DNA from: Deinococcus arcticus
GTDB lineage: Bacteria; Deinococcota; Deinococci; Deinococcales; Deinococcaceae
DNA: 64,000 nucleotides
Reading direction: 5' to 3'
Assembly (NCBI RefSeq): GCF_003028415.1
Contig: NZ_PYSV01000004.1
Span: 236,942-300,941, forward strand
Positions within the stretch are counted from its first letter, which is position 1; every line of letters starts with the position of its first letter. Of the stretch, positions 6,689 through 16,172 are shown piece after piece. The notes beneath the pieces are model-generated. The model made no database searches. It was given only the letters and a program-made list of their open reading frames with translations, and had not been told where the DNA came from. A program made the position numbers and the translations under genes.

Positions 6689-9214
6689 CTACAGCCCGCC
6701 CCGGGGGTTGATGTCCACCCGCACCCGCGCCTTCCAGGTGCGTGAATCCAGCACGCGCAGCAGCTCGCCCAGCCGCGCCTCGTTGCGGGCGCGCAGAAAC
6801 AGGTGGTAGGGGTAGACCCCGCGCAGCCGCGCCACCGGACTGGGCGCCGGGCCCAGCACCTCCTGGGCAGTGGCCCCGGCGCCGTGCAGGGCCGCCGCGA
6901 GGTCCTGGGCAGCGGCCTGGGCCCTGGCGGCTTCGCGCGCGCTCACCTCGATCTGGGCCAGCCGGGCGTGCGGCGGGTAGCCCAGCGCGGCGCGGGCGCG
7001 CTCCTCGGCGGCCGGGTAGGCCAGCACCCCCTGGCCCTCCAGGAGCACCTTCAGGGCCGGGTGCTCGGCCTGGAAGGTCTGCACCACCAGCATGGGCGCG
7101 CGGGTGGGGTGCCACTCGGCCAGCTGGCGCAGCAGGCGGTGGTAGCGCTCGCTGGCCCGGAAATCCGACACATTCAGCCACGTGTCGGCCAGCGTGACCC
7201 CAATCAGGGCCAGATTGGGGGGCGGCTCGTGCGAGAGCAGCAGCTGCGTGCCCACCACCACGCCGCTCTCGCCGTTCATCAGGGGCCAGAGGTCGTCCTG
7301 CTGATCCTTGTCGTAGCGGTAGACAGGCAGGCCGGGCAGCAGCCGGGTCACCTCCTGGGCAATCCATTCGGTGCCGGGGCCACGCGCCTGCCACATGCGC
7401 TCGCCGCAGTCGTCGCAGCGCTCCGGGGGCGGCTGGTGGTAGCCGCACTGGTGGCAGGTGAGTTGCCGGGTCTGCTGGTGAAAGCGCAGCGGCACGTCGC
7501 AGTGGCGGCACTGCGGCACATGTTCGCAGCCCGGGCAGCGCAGCAGGGCGCTGTAGCCGCGCCGGGGGGCCAGCAGCGCCGCCTGCCGCCCCCGTTCCTG
7601 CACCTGCCGCAGCACCCGGGCCAGGTCGTGGCTGAGGGGATAGCCCAGGCCGCCCACCTTCAGGTGCACCCCCGAGAGCGGGCCCAGTTCAGGCTGTTCG
7701 GGCGGGTTGGCGTAGTCCACCACATGCACGCGCATGCGCGGGGGGGGCAGCACCGCGCCGGGGTGCGGCACGCTCTCGGCGGCGGGCGCCGAGCCCACGT
7801 AGGCCAGCTGCGCGCCGTGGGCGGCGGCCACCCGGGCAGCCAGGTCCGGCACAAAGGCGCGGCTGCCACTGAGCAGCTTGTGGGCGTCGCTGGCCTCTTC
7901 CAGCACCAGCAGCAGGCCCAACGCCGGCAGCGGCGCACTCAGGGCGTGGGCGCTGCCGATCACCAGACGGACCTCGCCGGCCTGAATCAGGGCCCAGGTG
8001 TGCTCGCGCTGCGCGGCCGACAGGCTCCCGGTGGCCTGCACGGCCCGGGTGCCCGCGTGGGCCGCCAACCCCGACAGCCCCTCCCAGGCGCGGCGCAGCG
8101 TGGCGTGGTCCGGGGCCAGCACCAGCACCCCGCGCCCCTGCGCAAGCAGCTCCAACACCCGGGGTGCCAGCGCCGCGAAGCGTGACCCCGGGCGGCCCCC
8201 GTGCAGGCGCCACACCGGCGCCTGGGGCAGGCGGTCCGGCAGGTCACGGGGCGGCGCGGCCAGGGGCAGGGCCTCCGGGAGGGCCGGGGGCGGGGCCGGG
8301 ACTTCCAGGGTGTCGGCCCAGCCGCGCAGGGCCAGGGTGCCGGCCTGGGTGGGGCTGAGGGGCACGCCGTCGGCGCTGGCGCCATTGGCCCACGCGGCGT
8401 AGGAATCCACGGGCCCCTGTGCCCGCAGCCAGGTCCACGCTGCTGGGGGCGGGGCCTCGGCGCGCACGTAGGCCCCCCCCCCCGCATTCAGGGCCGCCGT
8501 GACCACGCTGGGGCTCAGGCCAGCGCCCCGGGCCCAGGCGCTCAGGGTGTCGGTGGGCCCCTGCCCGCGCAGCCACGCGCACGCCTGGGCCTGCTTGGGG
8601 GTCAGCCCCGGGGGCGGGGGGTCTATGGCCTGCAGCCGCGTGACCAGCCGCGCCGCTGGCGGCACGTCGGCCAGAGCGCGGGCCTGGACCACCGTTTTGG
8701 TGCGCGGCTGGGGCGTGAAGCGTTCTTCCAGCAGCCCCTGCTCGCGAATGGCGTCCAGCAGTGCGGGCGGAAAATGCCCGGCGTCGGTCCAGCGCACGCC
8801 CGGCACCTTGCGGGCAAAGGGGCTCAGGTCGGCGTCGTCCACCGCGCGCACCAGATGAACGTACGCGGCCGCCCAGCCCACCCCCAGCAGGTCGCCCCAG
8901 ATCAGGCCTGCCGGCAGCCGGGCGTCGCGGCCCCACTCGCCAATGCCCTGCACGGTGGCGGGCGGTACCCAGGGGCGCCCCGGGTCGTCTAGCACCTGCA
9001 CCACCTCGCGCAGGCGGTGGGCGCTCCGGCCGTCCCCGGTACCCACCACCAGCCCCACCACCAGTTCGCCGCGCCAGGGCACCAGCACCCGGCAGCCCAG
9101 CGGGGCCGGGCCCTGGGCACCGTGTGGAGGCGCAAAATCGCAGGCCACCACCGGCAGGTTCACGGCCACCAGCCACGAACCAGGAGGGGGAGCAGCGGCC
9201 GGCGTCACACCCAC
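6689..9214 (-). CDS. priA: PriA, primosomal protein N' (predicted pseudohelicase)
   Basis: An 841-residue PriA homologue that would recognise stalled replication forks and load the replicative helicase. The zinc-binding module is intact (RCPGCEHVPQCRHCD, then CHQCGYHQPPPERCDDCG). The C-terminal region has the normal PriA helicase-core sequence GTEWIAQEVTRLLPG and QTFQAEHPAL. However, the Walker A site, normally GxTGSGKT, reads LHGGRPGSRF (about residues 335-344) and the DEEH box reads LEEASDAHK (about 436). ATP hydrolysis is therefore very unlikely. Established knowledge: D. radiodurans PriA has been described as a pseudohelicase with the same loss. The start is a GTG; a slightly later start is possible. 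Confidence 0.9.
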   Translation of the reverse strand: MGVTPAAAPPPGSWLVAVNLPVVACDFAPPHGAQGPAPLGCRVLVPWRGELVVGLVVGTGDGRSAHRLREVVQVLDDPGRPWVPPATVQGIGEWGRDARLPAGLIWGDLLGVGWAAAYVHLVRAVDDADLSPFARKVPGVRWTDAGHFPPALLDAIREQGLLEERFTPQPRTKTVVQARALADVPPAARLVTRLQAIDPPPPGLTPKQAQACAWLRGQGPTDTLSAWARGAGLSPSVVTAALNAGGGAYVRAEAPPPAAWTWLRAQGPVDSYAAWANGASADGVPLSPTQAGTLALRGWADTLEVPAPPPALPEALPLAAPPRDLPDRLPQAPVWRLHGGRPGSRFAALAPRVLELLAQGRGVLVLAPDHATLRRAWEGLSGLAAHAGTRAVQATGSLSAAQREHTWALIQAGEVRLVIGSAHALSAPLPALGLLLVLEEASDAHKLLSGSRAFVPDLAARVAAAHGAQLAYVGSAPAAESVPHPGAVLPPPRMRVHVVDYANPPEQPELGPLSGVHLKVGGLGYPLSHDLARVLRQVQERGRQAALLAPRRGYSALLRCPGCEHVPQCRHCDVPLRFHQQTRQLTCHQCGYHQPPPERCDDCGERMWQARGPGTEWIAQEVTRLLPGLPVYRYDKDQQDDLWPLMNGESGVVVGTQLLLSHEPPPNLALIGVTLADTWLNVSDFRASERYHRLLRQLAEWHPTRAPMLVVQTFQAEHPALKVLLEGQGVLAYPAAEERARAALGYPPHARLAQIEVSAREAARAQAAAQDLAAALHGAGATAQEVLGPAPSPVARLRGVYPYHLFLRARNEARLGELLRVLDSRTWKARVRVDINPRGGL

Positions 9215-9295
9215 AAAGCTAGCGTGCCGGGAAAAGCAGCGCGGTGAGCCGGGCCCTTGACGGCGGGGAGGGGACAGGTTGGGCAGCGGCCAGCT

Positions 9296-9841
9296 TCAGT
9301 CCGGCCAGTTCCCCGCACGCACCAGCCCCGCCACCAGCGCGGCAATGTTCCACGCGTCGTCCACGCCCCGGTGGTGGCGGCCCTCCAGGGGGAGCCCCGC
9401 GTGGGCCAGGGCCTGCGCCATGCCGGGCCGCTTGTTCAGGCGGTGGGCCCCCGTGAAGACCTTCTTGGCATTGGTGTGCCGGCCACTGAACGGATACGGC
9501 ACGTCCGCTGCCGCGCACTGCGCCTGGAACTGCTTGCGGTCGTAGTCACCCCAGCTGGCCCAGGGGCGCGAATCGGCGTGGAAGTCCCGGCGCAGCACGG
9601 CGCAGGCGTCCTGAAAGCTCAGGCCATTCGCCACGTCCTGCGCGCGCAGGCCCGTGAGTTCCGTGCAGAAGGTGCTGACCTCCGAGCGCTCCGGGCGCAC
9701 GAGGAGGGCGCGGCGCTCCGTGCGGTCCAGGGTGGAGAGGTCCAGCACGCACAGGCCAATTTCGATGATCTCGCTCACCTGTCCGGGGGGCGGCGGTCCA
9801 TCCCAGCAGGTGGCTTCCACATCCACGACGTTCAGGAACAC
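9296..9841 (-). CDS. DEDDh 3'-5' exonuclease (DnaQ/KapD-like)
   Basis: A 181-residue single-domain exonuclease. Motif ExoI is VDVEATCWDG at the N-terminus, ExoII lies near FCTELTGLRAQDVANG, and ExoIII is HRGVDDAWNIAALV, which places the general-base histidine and last aspartate. The size and NA-binding pattern match stand-alone KapD/ERI-1-like nucleases that trim 3' ends of RNA or DNA. It is the last gene of the leftward repair operon and overlaps the upstream nucleotidyltransferase by 10 bases, so co-translation is likely. It may trim ends before healing and sealing. Confidence 0.8.
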   Translation of the reverse strand: MFLNVVDVEATCWDGPPPPGQVSEIIEIGLCVLDLSTLDRTERRALLVRPERSEVSTFCTELTGLRAQDVANGLSFQDACAVLRRDFHADSRPWASWGDYDRKQFQAQCAAADVPYPFSGRHTNAKKVFTGAHRLNKRPGMAQALAHAGLPLEGRHHRGVDDAWNIAALVAGLVRAGNWPD

Positions 9842-10641
9842 GGCAGCTCGCCCACGCGCACAGCCACCACCCAGTCGCTGACGGCGCGGCGCGTCTCTTC
9901 CGGCACAGCCGCTGGCAGGTGGGTGGTGGTCTGGGCGTCCTCCAGGCGGGCCAGCAGCCGGGCGTGCTGCGTGCGGTAGAAAGGCAGGTCGCCGGGCAGC
10001 GGCTCGGCCTCGTGCCCCTGCCGTTTCAGGGCCAGCAGATCGGTCAGGAAAGGCAGCCGGGCCCCGGCGTTCAGCACCTCCAGATTGGCCTGGATCTCAC
10101 CCATTCGCATCAGGTGCAGGCCCGTCAACACGGTGCGAAAGGCGTACAGCAGCGGTTTGACGCGCGGCACGCTTTCCTTTTCCAGCAGGGTCCACTGGTT
10201 GGCACTGAAGCCCAGGTAGTGGTGCGCGTGGTGCCGGGTGAGCACGCCCGGGGCCAGCGCCACCAGCGCCGCGTGGGCGGGCGAGGTGTGCACCACCAGC
10301 GGCGAGAGCAGCTGTTCCAGGACGTAGCCGTTGCGCTTCAGGAGCAGCGCCGCGAACTTGTGCGCGTCGTGCGTGACCAGATCAAGTTCGATCTGAGGGC
10401 CGTCAGGCGCCATCTCTGTATCGTCGAGTGCAGGGTCACTGAACAGCTCGACGGTCTGAGACTTCACGGTGAGCCCCAGCACCTCGCGCAGGCCCAGCAC
10501 ATGCGCGCCGCGCAGGTCCCAGTCGCTGTTCTTGCTGGGAAAGCCGTACAGGTGCGCGCCGCTGACGGTGGCGAAGACCAGCGGCCAGGGATGGTCGGCC
10601 ACGGCGGCGGCCAGCTGGGGTGGAACGTTCAGAGCGTCCAT
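9832..10641 (-). CDS. Predicted nucleotidyltransferase (COG3541-like), operon copy 2
   Basis: A 269-residue protein. The nucleotidyltransferase signature is visible at about residues 24-48: VSGAHLYGFPSKNSDWDLRG, where the GS-like GA and the DxD pair (DWD) would bind metal and nucleotide. The rest is alpha-helical. A paralogue, the 17108-17983 gene, sits at the start of the same operon. It overlaps the HD-Pnk gene by 13 bases and the exonuclease by 10. Substrate unknown; terminal nucleotide addition to RNA, or protein modification, are both possible for this fold. Confidence 0.75.
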   Translation of the reverse strand: MDALNVPPQLAAAVADHPWPLVFATVSGAHLYGFPSKNSDWDLRGAHVLGLREVLGLTVKSQTVELFSDPALDDTEMAPDGPQIELDLVTHDAHKFAALLLKRNGYVLEQLLSPLVVHTSPAHAALVALAPGVLTRHHAHHYLGFSANQWTLLEKESVPRVKPLLYAFRTVLTGLHLMRMGEIQANLEVLNAGARLPFLTDLLALKRQGHEAEPLPGDLPFYRTQHARLLARLEDAQTTTHLPAAVPEETRRAVSDWVVAVRVGELPCS

Positions 10642-11897
10642 GTTTCATCCTCCAGGCTGCGCAGAATCACCTCGTGGGCCTCGGTCACCTCGGGAAAGTC
10701 CAGGGCGCGCAGCTGCCCGGCCAGCACGGCGGTGGGCACCGGTTCGGGGCGGGCGTGGTTGCGGGCGGCGGCCACAGCGGGCGGCGTCCAGGCCACCACA
10801 ATCCGGGTCAGGGCGCCGTAATCGCGGCCCAGGCCCAGCACCTGCGCGCGGCCACTGCGGCGCAGGCTGGTGGCGTCCCAGATCACGTGGGCCCCCCGGC
10901 GCAGCCCGGCGCGCAGGGCTGCGCGGGCGGCCTGCATCACCTGACCACTGACCCAGGTGTCGTGCTTCGCGCTGTGACGGCCCCCGCCGATCCGGGCACG
11001 CAGGGCGTCCAGGCTCACCACCTCGGTGTCCCCGCCGCTGGCGGCGTACTCGGCGGCCAGGGTGGATTTGCCGCTGCCACTGGGCCCGCACAGCACCGTC
11101 AGTTGGGGGAAGCCCTGCCGGGCCGCGTCCTGCACCCGGGCGGCGGCTTCGTGGGGGGTATGAATCCGGCCCGCTGCCCAGTCCTGCAGGCCGCGCCCCA
11201 CGGCCAGCGCCAGCAGATCCGGGCTGGCGCCGGGCAGCAGGTCGGCCACCTCGGCGCGGAAGGCGGCGAAGGGGTCGCCCCCTGCCCACACCCCCAGCTC
11301 CCGGGCGGCCAGTTCGAGCAGGTCGGCCGTTTCTTCTCCGCGCGCCGCGTCGCCGCTCAGGACCACGCGGCCCCGGGCATCGGCGCGGGCCAGCCGGGTC
11401 AGCGCGGGCAGGGCGGGCACCCCGCGCGCCCAGTCGCCGTCCAGCGCGCGGTGCAGGCTGTGGTGCTCGGCCACCAGGGCCAGGACTCTAAGCAGCAGCC
11501 CCCGACTCACTCCTGCGTCCAGCAACCGGAAGGCCAGTTCATCCCGGCCGCGCCGGGCGTGGCCCGGCGAACGCAGACGCGCCTCGCCCATCTCGTCGGG
11601 TTCCTCGCGCGTGGTGTGCGCCTTGCCCAGATCGTGCAGGGCAGCGGCCAGCAGCAGTGCGGCCCGGGCCTCGCCGCGCAGGCCCGCCTCATCGGCCAGG
11701 GTGTGGGCGTGCGCCACCACCAGGGCGCTGTGGGCGGCCACGGACCCCTCGGCGTGCCACTGGGGGTCCTGTGGAATCCCGGGCAGGCGCGCCAGCAACG
11801 GCACAAAGGGCGTGAAGGCCGCGCCTATGGTCTCAAAGGTCAGGGGCTGGCCCTCGGCCAGCAGGGCCAGCACCGTGGGAACAGTGGGGGCGTTCAT
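10629..11897 (-). CDS. HD-Pnk: HD-domain phosphoesterase fused to polynucleotide 5'-kinase
   Basis: A 422-residue two-domain end-healing enzyme. The N-terminal HD domain (about 45-200) carries AAALHDLGKAH (His88-Asp89), with further ligands in SPGHARRGRDEL and LVAEHHSLHR. The C-terminal kinase (about 265-422) carries the P-loop CGPSGSGKST (270-279) and VVSLDALRARIGG with the catalytic aspartate. Established for the HD-Pnk family: the HD module removes 2',3'-cyclic or 2'/3' phosphate and the kinase phosphorylates 5'-OH, producing ligatable ends. D. radiodurans DRB0098 has this architecture, as I recall. The gene overlaps the upstream PARG by 4 bases (ATGA). Confidence 0.88.
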   Translation of the reverse strand: MNAPTVPTVLALLAEGQPLTFETIGAAFTPFVPLLARLPGIPQDPQWHAEGSVAAHSALVVAHAHTLADEAGLRGEARAALLLAAALHDLGKAHTTREEPDEMGEARLRSPGHARRGRDELAFRLLDAGVSRGLLLRVLALVAEHHSLHRALDGDWARGVPALPALTRLARADARGRVVLSGDAARGEETADLLELAARELGVWAGGDPFAAFRAEVADLLPGASPDLLALAVGRGLQDWAAGRIHTPHEAAARVQDAARQGFPQLTVLCGPSGSGKSTLAAEYAASGGDTEVVSLDALRARIGGGRHSAKHDTWVSGQVMQAARAALRAGLRRGAHVIWDATSLRRSGRAQVLGLGRDYGALTRIVVAWTPPAVAAARNHARPEPVPTAVLAGQLRALDFPEVTEAHEVILRSLEDETWTL

Positions 11898-12733
11898 GGA
11901 GTGCCCAGCGCGCGCTGAAAGGCCTGCAGCACCGGCTGACCTGCCTGGCGGTCATACACCGCAAACGTCACGTGCTCAAACACGCCCGCCGCCTCGGTGG
12001 CCAGCAGTTCGCGGAAGAGGGCGGCCACAGTCACCGGGTTGTTCAGGAACACGCCGCAGCCCCAGGCACCCAGCACCAGATGGGTTTGCCCGGTCTGGGC
12101 GGCGGCGCCCAGCACCCGTGCGGCGCGGCGGCGCAGCACACCCGCAACCTCAGCGCGGCGCTCGGGCTCGCCCACCGCCACGGCCCCGGCGTTGGGGGCG
12201 GGCGCCGTCAGCACGTTGACTGTGACCGGGTGGGGCAACAGAGCACTCTCGTCGTCGCGGAACACGGGCACCTGCGGGCTGTAGATCAGATGATCGGTAT
12301 ACAGGGCGGACCCCTCCTCGCGGTTGGCCGCGTAATAGCCCCAGACCTGCGGCGCGGTCAGGGACAGGTGAAGCGCACTGCAGCGGCACAGGTCCTCTTC
12401 CTGAGACAGGCTCCCCTTCAGAAAGCCGCCGCCCGGCTTCAGGGCCGAGGCGAAATTCAGCGCCAGAACTTCGGCGCCGTGGGCCCGCAGGCGCCGGGCC
12501 GCCGCAAAGGTCGTTTCGGGGGTGACCTCAGTGCGGGTGACGCAGCGGCCCTGGGTCGCCCGCAGGGCCTTCAGCAGGGCTGGTCCGTCGGCCGGGGTCA
12601 GCAGCCGGGTGCCGTCCAGCATGGGGCGCAGATCCGGCAGGGGCACCTGCGCCCCGCCGGCCGGATACCAGCCCTGCCGCAAAAATTTCAGTGTCTCCTG
12701 CGCCAGCTGCACACGCGCCGCATGGGTGGTCAT
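11894..12733 (-). CDS. TIGR02452-family poly(ADP-ribose) glycohydrolase (bacterial PARG-like)
   Basis: A 279-residue macro-fold hydrolase. The PARG signature is visible: NFASALKPGGGFLKGSLSQE, with the GGG loop at 101-103 and the catalytic Glu pair in QEE at 111-113. The later GAWGCGVFLNNP matches the second conserved loop of microbial PARGs. Such enzymes remove ADP-ribose chains from proteins or nucleic acids. The start at 12733 makes a 4-base overlap with the ligase stop (12730) and is preferred over a longer upstream frame. In D. radiodurans the equivalent gene (DRB0099) lies in the same operon with HD-Pnk and a ligase, from memory. Confidence 0.87.
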   Translation of the reverse strand: MTTHAARVQLAQETLKFLRQGWYPAGGAQVPLPDLRPMLDGTRLLTPADGPALLKALRATQGRCVTRTEVTPETTFAAARRLRAHGAEVLALNFASALKPGGGFLKGSLSQEEDLCRCSALHLSLTAPQVWGYYAANREEGSALYTDHLIYSPQVPVFRDDESALLPHPVTVNVLTAPAPNAGAVAVGEPERRAEVAGVLRRRAARVLGAAAQTGQTHLVLGAWGCGVFLNNPVTVAALFRELLATEAAGVFEHVTFAVYDRQAGQPVLQAFQRALGTP

Positions 12734-13225
12734 GGCTGCTCCTTCAGGCCGTTGGCCTCCACGGGTTTGCTCAGCCAGTGGGCGCCGGTCTGCACGTGGC
12801 CCCGGCGCACCCATTTGGCCACGCGGCGCCCAAACTCGGCGTAGGGAATCTCGCCGGTCACGCGCACCACGTAACCTTCCATCTGCTCCGGGTTCACGTG
12901 CAGGGCGCGCAGGGCGGCCTCGTCCCAGGGGCCCCGGTACAGCTCACGCGGGGTGGGCAGCGCCAGCCGCCGGGCCCAGGCCCGCACCTCGTCCCACGGG
13001 CGCGAGACGTTGTGCTCGTCCCACACGGAAAACAGGTAGAAGTAGCCGTCCAGATCGGCATAGCGCAGGCTGTGCACGGCGTACACGTTCTCGCCGCACA
13101 GGCGCCAGCCCGGCGGAATCTCGTGGCCAATGCGGCCCCGCTCGGCCTTCACCCAGGTGCGCGAGGGGTGCGGGCGGGTGTCCAGGCTGCGCGCGTGCAG
13201 GTCGTCCCGGTAGAGGCTGGTGTTC
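12730..13225 (-). pseudogene. Small RNA/DNA ligase, 3' fragment (interrupted by islet)
   Basis: The minus-strand frame from 13225 reads NTSLYRDDLHARSLDTRPHP and continues to the stop at 12730, 165 codons. It carries nucleotidyltransferase-ligase motifs III (RLCGENVYAVHSLRY), IIIa (GYFYLFSVWDE), IV (MEGYVVRVTGE) and V (AKWVRRG), but no motif I. A GTG at 13152 could start a shorter peptide that still lacks the adenylated lysine. The missing N-terminus is at 16895-17024 on the same strand. Joined, the two give a ligase of about 209 residues, the minimal T4 Rnl2/DRB0100-like size. Without motif I this fragment cannot ligate. Confidence 0.88.
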
Positions 13226-13547
13226 GATCCGATGTGTTGGATCTTAAAATGATCACAGTGGCAATTTTCGCGTGTATAACGAGGAAAATATTATACAGGA
13301 CTGAGTTTGTGTTCATCAGGTCATAGGACGACACCCACAGGAGGCAGTCGGCTTCAGGGCAGTCCCGCGGCGAGTACCCTCCGACTCAAGCCGAACATTC
13401 CAGAACCGCTGGCGGAGAGTGCAGATTTCAGACGGTTCGTAGCAGTAAAGTGAAATCGGGATAGCCCAGCAGCACTATCTAATTCGCGCGTTCTACAGCT
13501 CAGGTCAATCCCTAAGCGGGGCCATTTAGCTCAGGAGTAAGCCTTCA
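13226..13547. other. Left non-coding arm of the islet
   Basis: No gene is supported here. Only 13240-13310 is strongly AT-rich; 13320-13440 is GC-richer. On the minus strand TATAAT occurs at 13290-13295, facing the ligase fragment and the downstream repair genes; its -35 region is poor. Upstream of the methyltransferase the plus strand has only weak promoter-like words. No good Shine-Dalgarno sequence was singled out beyond CAGGAG at 13530-13535, about 12 bases before the ATG. Confidence 0.5.
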
Positions 13548-16172
13548 ATGAATAAAGAGGATTATGAAATCTTGGTTAGACTCACTGGCCCACAGGGTTT
13601 CAGCTCAGAAACTCCGAAACTCCTTGAATCATTCTCAAGAAGTTTCGGGTGGCGACCAAGTTATCGAATTGATGACCCCGCCTCTGCTTCTTTTGTAAAT
13701 GCACATGTGATGATGGAGCATGGACTGCAAGACGCTGCGGTGATTTCGTTTTTGAGAGGGTCCAGATTTTCTGACCTCTCAATGGAGAATGTTAAATATC
13801 TCGCAACAGTTTCATATAACAACCTCGTCGATTGGAATATCATCGTTCAAAACGATGAGATAAACATAATTTATAACAGAAGTACTAGACTATTCCCAGA
13901 AACGAGGCTACTAAATATAGATAATTTTGAAGCTCTAAAATATGATCACTTTTTACGTGCAATTTCAAAGCGTCCAAATCCAAATATATCAGCTTTAGAT
14001 GATGCATTAATAGAGAGGATATCTTTCTGGAAAAGAAATATCAGCTTGAAGATGGGAAGAGTTGTAGATAATCGAGTTTTGTCAAATTTTTTCAATACAA
14101 TATTTTTTATACGTTCAGTTGAAGATTATAGGCGAGCCAACGGAATGGCAGTAGAAAGTAATTTGCTTGAAAAGGCTGCATCATCTGTGTCTACTGGATC
14201 AACAGTTAAAGACGTCTTTATGGCAGCCATTGCCAAACTCCAGGGAATCACCGCGCCCGATTACCTTTACGACGAAACTTTGTTATCGGATCTCGATGCA
14301 TTTCCCATAATGGATGCTCTAGAACTATTTAAAGACTTCTATGGGAACAAACTTTATAAATATGACTTTTCCCTTATTGGCAAGCACGCCTTGGGGAAAA
14401 TATACGAGAAGTATGTTGCCAATTTGAGAGTAATTGAGACAAAAATGCCTACATTATTCCCCATGCCTCCAACTGAAGTGGCAAACAGGGAACTTGGCGC
14501 AGTTTATACCCCTCAATACATTGCTAATTTCTTTAGTAGAGTTCTTATTGACTCACATGCCCCATCCGACCTACCAGGATTGGTAACCGTCGATCATGCA
14601 TGTGGATCCGGAATATTTCCCAGAAGCTTTTTAGAGAACGCTAATTACACGTTTAACTCTCTTTCGAATGGACTTACGCCCATCGCTTTTGAGAATAGTT
14701 GGGCAATAGACATTGATTACAGCGCAACTCAAGCTACACGCTTATCTTTAGCACTTCTACACTTATCGATTAATGGGTCGTTTCCACCAACATTGAACGT
14801 CATCAATGAAGATGCCTTGGATATTCTGAATAAGATGCCAGACCTTAGAGATACATTTGACGCCGTAATGTCAAATCCTCCTTACATTCCAGTAGAGGAA
14901 CTCGGCACTGAGGAGAAGGATAAGGTTGTTTCTGCATTAGATAATTTTTATGGTGGACGTCAGGAAAGCTACCTAGCGTTTATGAATATCGCACTGCGCC
15001 TGCTGAAGCCGGGTGGTCAGGCATTTTTTGTTGTTCCTCATGCATTCCTTTTAAATGAAAATGCGAACTTGTTAAGGAATCATATTTCCGAAGATTTCAC
15101 AATTCGATATTTGATCGATTTAACAAAGATCAAAGTTTTTGAAAATGTGAGTACTTATGTTATCTTGCTCATTATTCAGAAGGCTAAGCCGACCGTCGAG
15201 CACTCACTAATCTATGCCCAGGTTAGGGACTTTCCTGGTCATGCATTAGAGGCAATTTTAGATGGTTTTGAGATCACCGACCCGAATTATTCAATATACA
15301 GAGTGCTGCAAAACCAATTCAAAAACTCACAATGGAAGCCAATACCCAGCAGTCTCTACGTTATACAAGCCAAAATTGAGCAGAACTCCCCCTTGAAAAA
15401 TCATATCACACCCAAGCAGGGGTTTAATACTGGCGACGATGAAGTCTTCATTAGACTAGAAAAGGCTGTTCCTGCATCAGAACGCGTACTTTACATGAAA
15501 TATATGCCAGATAAAAAAATTACCCGTTTCGTACTTCCTGAATCCACTGGAGAACTAGTTTTTTACCCCTATCTGGATGAAAAGGAAATAACATTCGATT
15601 CTGTTTCGAAATATAAAAACACGTATTTGCATTTAAGCGCGCAACGAGAAAATCGGCTTCAAAAATCTAGGGTCAATGAATCCAATTGGTGGAAGCCCGA
15701 ACGTCCACGGCAGCCTAAAGATATACGAGTGCCAAAGATCGTCGCACCACACTTGCTCCTTAGTCCGCGATTCGCATTGGATCTGTCTGGTGAATACGCT
15801 GTCAAACGATCTATCTACTTCATAATTAAAGATAGAAAAAAATTTGATCACGAGCAAGAGGTCCGGTTGCTAAAGTTCTATTGCGGCATTATGAATAGCG
15901 AAGTATTCATGTGGCAACTAGAGAGAAACTCCCAAAAATATGGCAGTGGCTATTCTCTGATTGAGCAAAAGACTCTGACGGATGTATATGTTCCCAATAT
16001 AGACAATTCGGACGTAATTTTGGTTGATTCTATGATCAAAGAAATTGATCAGGTAATCGCCACGGGCAAGGAAAGTTGGGATAATCGAAGAAATATAGAT
16101 CAGCTGGCCCTTTTGCTATATGGTCTGAGCTCTGGTGATCTTGATACCTTACGGGGCCCTAGTGCCTATTAA
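13548..16172 (+). CDS. N6-adenine DNA methyltransferase, TaqI/Eco57I-like (possible type IIG)
   Basis: An 874-residue protein. Residues about 310-590 form an N6-adenine methyltransferase: ELGAVYTPQYIANFF (motif X), VDHACGSGIF at about 347 (AdoMet motif I), SNPPYIP at about 442 (catalytic motif IV), and LLKPGGQAFFVVPHAFLL. The C-terminal 280 residues (from LKNHITPKQGFNTGDDEVF on) resemble TaqI-type target-recognition domains. The N-terminal 300 residues have no motif I recognise; a PD-(D/E)xK nuclease is not evident, so a stand-alone methyltransferase of a two-gene system is as likely as a type IIG fusion. Codon use is AT-biased, unlike all neighbours, indicating transfer. Confidence 0.85.
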   Translation: MNKEDYEILVRLTGPQGFSSETPKLLESFSRSFGWRPSYRIDDPASASFVNAHVMMEHGLQDAAVISFLRGSRFSDLSMENVKYLATVSYNNLVDWNIIVQNDEINIIYNRSTRLFPETRLLNIDNFEALKYDHFLRAISKRPNPNISALDDALIERISFWKRNISLKMGRVVDNRVLSNFFNTIFFIRSVEDYRRANGMAVESNLLEKAASSVSTGSTVKDVFMAAIAKLQGITAPDYLYDETLLSDLDAFPIMDALELFKDFYGNKLYKYDFSLIGKHALGKIYEKYVANLRVIETKMPTLFPMPPTEVANRELGAVYTPQYIANFFSRVLIDSHAPSDLPGLVTVDHACGSGIFPRSFLENANYTFNSLSNGLTPIAFENSWAIDIDYSATQATRLSLALLHLSINGSFPPTLNVINEDALDILNKMPDLRDTFDAVMSNPPYIPVEELGTEEKDKVVSALDNFYGGRQESYLAFMNIALRLLKPGGQAFFVVPHAFLLNENANLLRNHISEDFTIRYLIDLTKIKVFENVSTYVILLIIQKAKPTVEHSLIYAQVRDFPGHALEAILDGFEITDPNYSIYRVLQNQFKNSQWKPIPSSLYVIQAKIEQNSPLKNHITPKQGFNTGDDEVFIRLEKAVPASERVLYMKYMPDKKITRFVLPESTGELVFYPYLDEKEITFDSVSKYKNTYLHLSAQRENRLQKSRVNESNWWKPERPRQPKDIRVPKIVAPHLLLSPRFALDLSGEYAVKRSIYFIIKDRKKFDHEQEVRLLKFYCGIMNSEVFMWQLERNSQKYGSGYSLIEQKTLTDVYVPNIDNSDVILVDSMIKEIDQVIATGKESWDNRRNIDQLALLLYGLSSGDLDTLRGPSAY

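Noticed and set aside
13149..13334. 60-codon minus-strand frame across the left islet junction
   Set aside because: It crosses from islet into the ligase in a different frame; a by-product of the insertion.
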